Source: Allobosea sp. Root381
GTDB lineage: Bacteria > Pseudomonadota > Alphaproteobacteria > Rhizobiales > Beijerinckiaceae
Reading direction: 5' to 3'
NCBI RefSeq assembly: GCF_001429395.1
Contig: NZ_LMJT01000045.1
Coordinates: forward strand, 112-64,111
DNA length: 64,000 nucleotides
The notes below the pieces were generated by a model that was not told where the DNA came from, searched no databases, and saw only the letters and a list, made by a program, of their open reading frames with translations. A program made the translations under genes and the position numbers. This document shows positions 62,368 to 64,000 of the stretch, piece after piece. The stretch's first letter is position 1. Each line of letters opens with the position of its first letter.

Positions 62368-64000
62368 ATGAATCGCCCCGACGCCGTGCTTTCGACCTAC
62401 CGGCTGCAGTTTCACAAGAATTTCCCGTTTGCTGCTGGGGCCGCGCTGGCCGGGTATCTGCGCCGGCTGGGGGTCAGCCATGTCTATGCCTCGCCGATCC
62501 TGACCGCGCGCGCCGGCTCGCAGCACGGCTACGACGTCATCAGCTATGACGAGATCAATCCCGAGCTCGGCGGCATCGCGGGCTTTCGCGTCATGGCGGA
62601 GGCGCTGCGGTCCGAAGGTCTGGGCATCATCCTCGACATCGTTCCCAACCATGTCGCGGTCGGCGGCGACGACAATGCGATGTGGCTCGACCTGCTAAAG
62701 CGTGGGCGCGACAGCCGCTATGCCGACTGGTTCGACATCGACTTCGACGACAGCGACCCGGTGCTCGGCGGGCGTGTCCATGTGCCGTTCCTCGGCGCGC
62801 CCTTGCAGGAGGTCCTCGACGGCGGCCAGCTGGAGCTCGTCGAGGATCCGCAGCGGGCCGGCTTCGCGCTGCGCTATGGCGAGCATCTCTATCCGATCCG
62901 GACGGAGGACGACGTGGCCGTCCGGGCGGGCGGCATCGAGAGCTTTCGCGAGCCCGAGGCCCTGCGCGAGCTTCTGTCCCGGCAGCACTACCAGCTCGAC
63001 TACTGGCGCAACGCCTCTGACCGGCTCAACTGGCGGCGCTTCTTCGAGATCACGCAGCTCGCCGGCATGCGCATGGAGAACCCCGATGCCTTCGAGGCGG
63101 CACACCGGCTGGCCCTCGGATTCTACGAGGAGGGGCTGATCGACGGCTTGAGGATCGACCATGTCGACGGGCTGGCCGATCCGGCGGGCTATTGCGCGAT
63201 GCTGCGCGCGAGGCTCGACGCGTTGGCATCGCGTCGGCCGGACTGGGCGACACCCGAGCCGGCCTGGCTGATCGTGGAGAAGATATTGGCGCCGGGCGAG
63301 GCGCTGCCCGCAGCCTGGGGCGTCGACGGCACGACGGGCTACGACTTCATGGACCAGGTCAGCGCCGTGCTGCATGGCGAGGATGCCGATAACCGGCTCG
63401 GCGGCTTCTGGTCCGAGATCAGCGGGCGGCCGGCGAGCTTCGCCGACGAGGAACAGAGCGCGCGCCGGGAGGTGCTGGAGCATGGCTTCGAAGGCCAGTT
63501 CGAGGCCGTCGTCGACCGGCTGATGGCGCTGGCCTCCGCCGCCGGTCGCGAGGAGGACATTCCGCGCGGGGCGATGCGGCGCGCCACCGCGGCGCTGTGC
63601 TGCCATATGCGCAGCTACCGGACCTATCTGACCGGGACGACGGCGCCGGAGGATCCGGGCCCCTTCTTCGGTGAGGCGCTGGAGGCCGCCCGCGCCCAGC
63701 CGCAGGCCGAACTAATCGCGCTGGAGTTCATCGCTGGCGTGATGAGCGGCACGCTGGAGGCGCTGCCGGTCGAATTACGGCAAACCGTGATCCGGCGCCT
63801 CAACCAGCTGACCTCGCCGCTGGCGGCGCGCAGCGTCGAGGATACGGCGTTCTACCGCTACGGCCGGCTGCTTTCGCGCAACGATGTCGGCTTCGATGCC
63901 GCCCGCTTCGCCATGCCGGTCGCGGACTTCCATAACCTGATGGCCGAGCGCCAGGAGCAGCAGCCGCGCGCGATGCTCGCGCTGGCCACCCATGACCACA
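62368..64000 (+). CDS. treY: Malto-oligosyltrehalose synthase TreY (partial, runs off the window)
   Basis: 544 codons visible; full TreY is usually over 850 aa, so the 3' part lies beyond 64000. GH13 motifs: STYRLQFHKNFPF, YASPILTARAGSQHGYDV, DIVPNHV (region I), GLRIDHVDGLADP with nucleophile Asp264 (II), and WLIVEKIL with Glu304 (III). It converts the reducing end of malto-oligosaccharides to a trehalosyl end, the first step of the TreY-TreZ route. The ATG at 62368 has AGAGGAG upstream. Together with glgX it channels glycogen to trehalose. Confidence 0.9.
   Translation, partial: MNRPDAVLSTYRLQFHKNFPFAAGAALAGYLRRLGVSHVYASPILTARAGSQHGYDVISYDEINPELGGIAGFRVMAEALRSEGLGIILDIVPNHVAVGGDDNAMWLDLLKRGRDSRYADWFDIDFDDSDPVLGGRVHVPFLGAPLQEVLDGGQLELVEDPQRAGFALRYGEHLYPIRTEDDVAVRAGGIESFREPEALRELLSRQHYQLDYWRNASDRLNWRRFFEITQLAGMRMENPDAFEAAHRLALGFYEEGLIDGLRIDHVDGLADPAGYCAMLRARLDALASRRPDWATPEPAWLIVEKILAPGEALPAAWGVDGTTGYDFMDQVSAVLHGEDADNRLGGFWSEISGRPASFADEEQSARREVLEHGFEGQFEAVVDRLMALASAAGREEDIPRGAMRRATAALCCHMRSYRTYLTGTTAPEDPGPFFGEALEAARAQPQAELIALEFIAGVMSGTLEALPVELRQTVIRRLNQLTSPLAARSVEDTAFYRYGRLLSRNDVGFDAARFAMPVADFHNLMAERQEQQPRAMLALATHDH

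Overview
The window is G+C-rich chromosomal DNA from an alphaproteobacterium, most likely a Hyphomicrobiales (Rhizobiales) soil or plant-associated bacterium of the Bosea/Bradyrhizobium type. This is inferred from the gene families (tandem Opp/Dpp importers, paired Ku plus LigD, a COX1-COX3 fusion oxidase, DUF6894), the palindromic intergenic repeats, and promoters of the alphaproteobacterial EcfG type. No taxonomic marker gene is present. No rRNA, tRNA, CRISPR array, transposase or phage gene was found.

Region 1 (1-8.4 kb), surface proteins and signalling: an RTX-repeat haem peroxidase on the minus strand, an autotransporter beta-barrel without a passenger, a large hybrid histidine kinase with two receiver domains, and a decayed second autotransporter barrel interrupted by two amber codons.

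Region 2 (8.8-19.7 kb), catabolic import module 1: flavin reductase and GntR/FCD regulator, divergent from a Dpp/Opp-type ABC importer that is interleaved with two amidohydrolases and a hydantoin/Asp-Glu racemase. Together these suggest uptake and hydrolysis of a cyclic amide, ureide or N-substituted compound.

Region 3 (19.7-27.1 kb), import module 2: an RpiR-type regulator divergent from a second complete Dpp/Opp-type importer ending in an alpha/beta hydrolase. A lone SDR follows, then an OsmF-YehYXW osmoprotectant-type ABC importer (28.4-32.2 kb).

Region 4 (32.2-47.7 kb), amine catabolism: a PotABCD-like importer, FAD amine oxidase, aldehyde dehydrogenase and enolase-superfamily enzyme on the minus strand. 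They face a MocR-type PLP regulator, a GMC oxidoreductase, a glutamine-synthetase-like gamma-glutamylamine ligase, a second aldehyde dehydrogenase and an iron-type alcohol dehydrogenase. A 29-bp box (24/29 identical) occurs beside the MocR gene and in front of the importer operon, which marks a likely MocR regulon.

Region 5 (47.7-64 kb), a probable general-stress island: Crp-like regulator plus DUF6894 protein, LigD, Ku1, Ku2, CtaG, tri-haem cytochrome c, COX2-cytochrome c, COX1-COX3 fusion, small membrane protein, low-affinity iron permease family protein, GlgX, a 67-aa unknown protein and TreY (cut by the window end). Nine sequences matching or nearly matching the EcfG promoter (GGAAC-N16/17-CGTT) lie just upstream of these genes, five of them exact. 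This ties non-homologous end joining, an alternative respiratory oxidase, glycogen/trehalose metabolism and small unknown proteins into one inferred stress regulon, and it is the most interesting result in the window.
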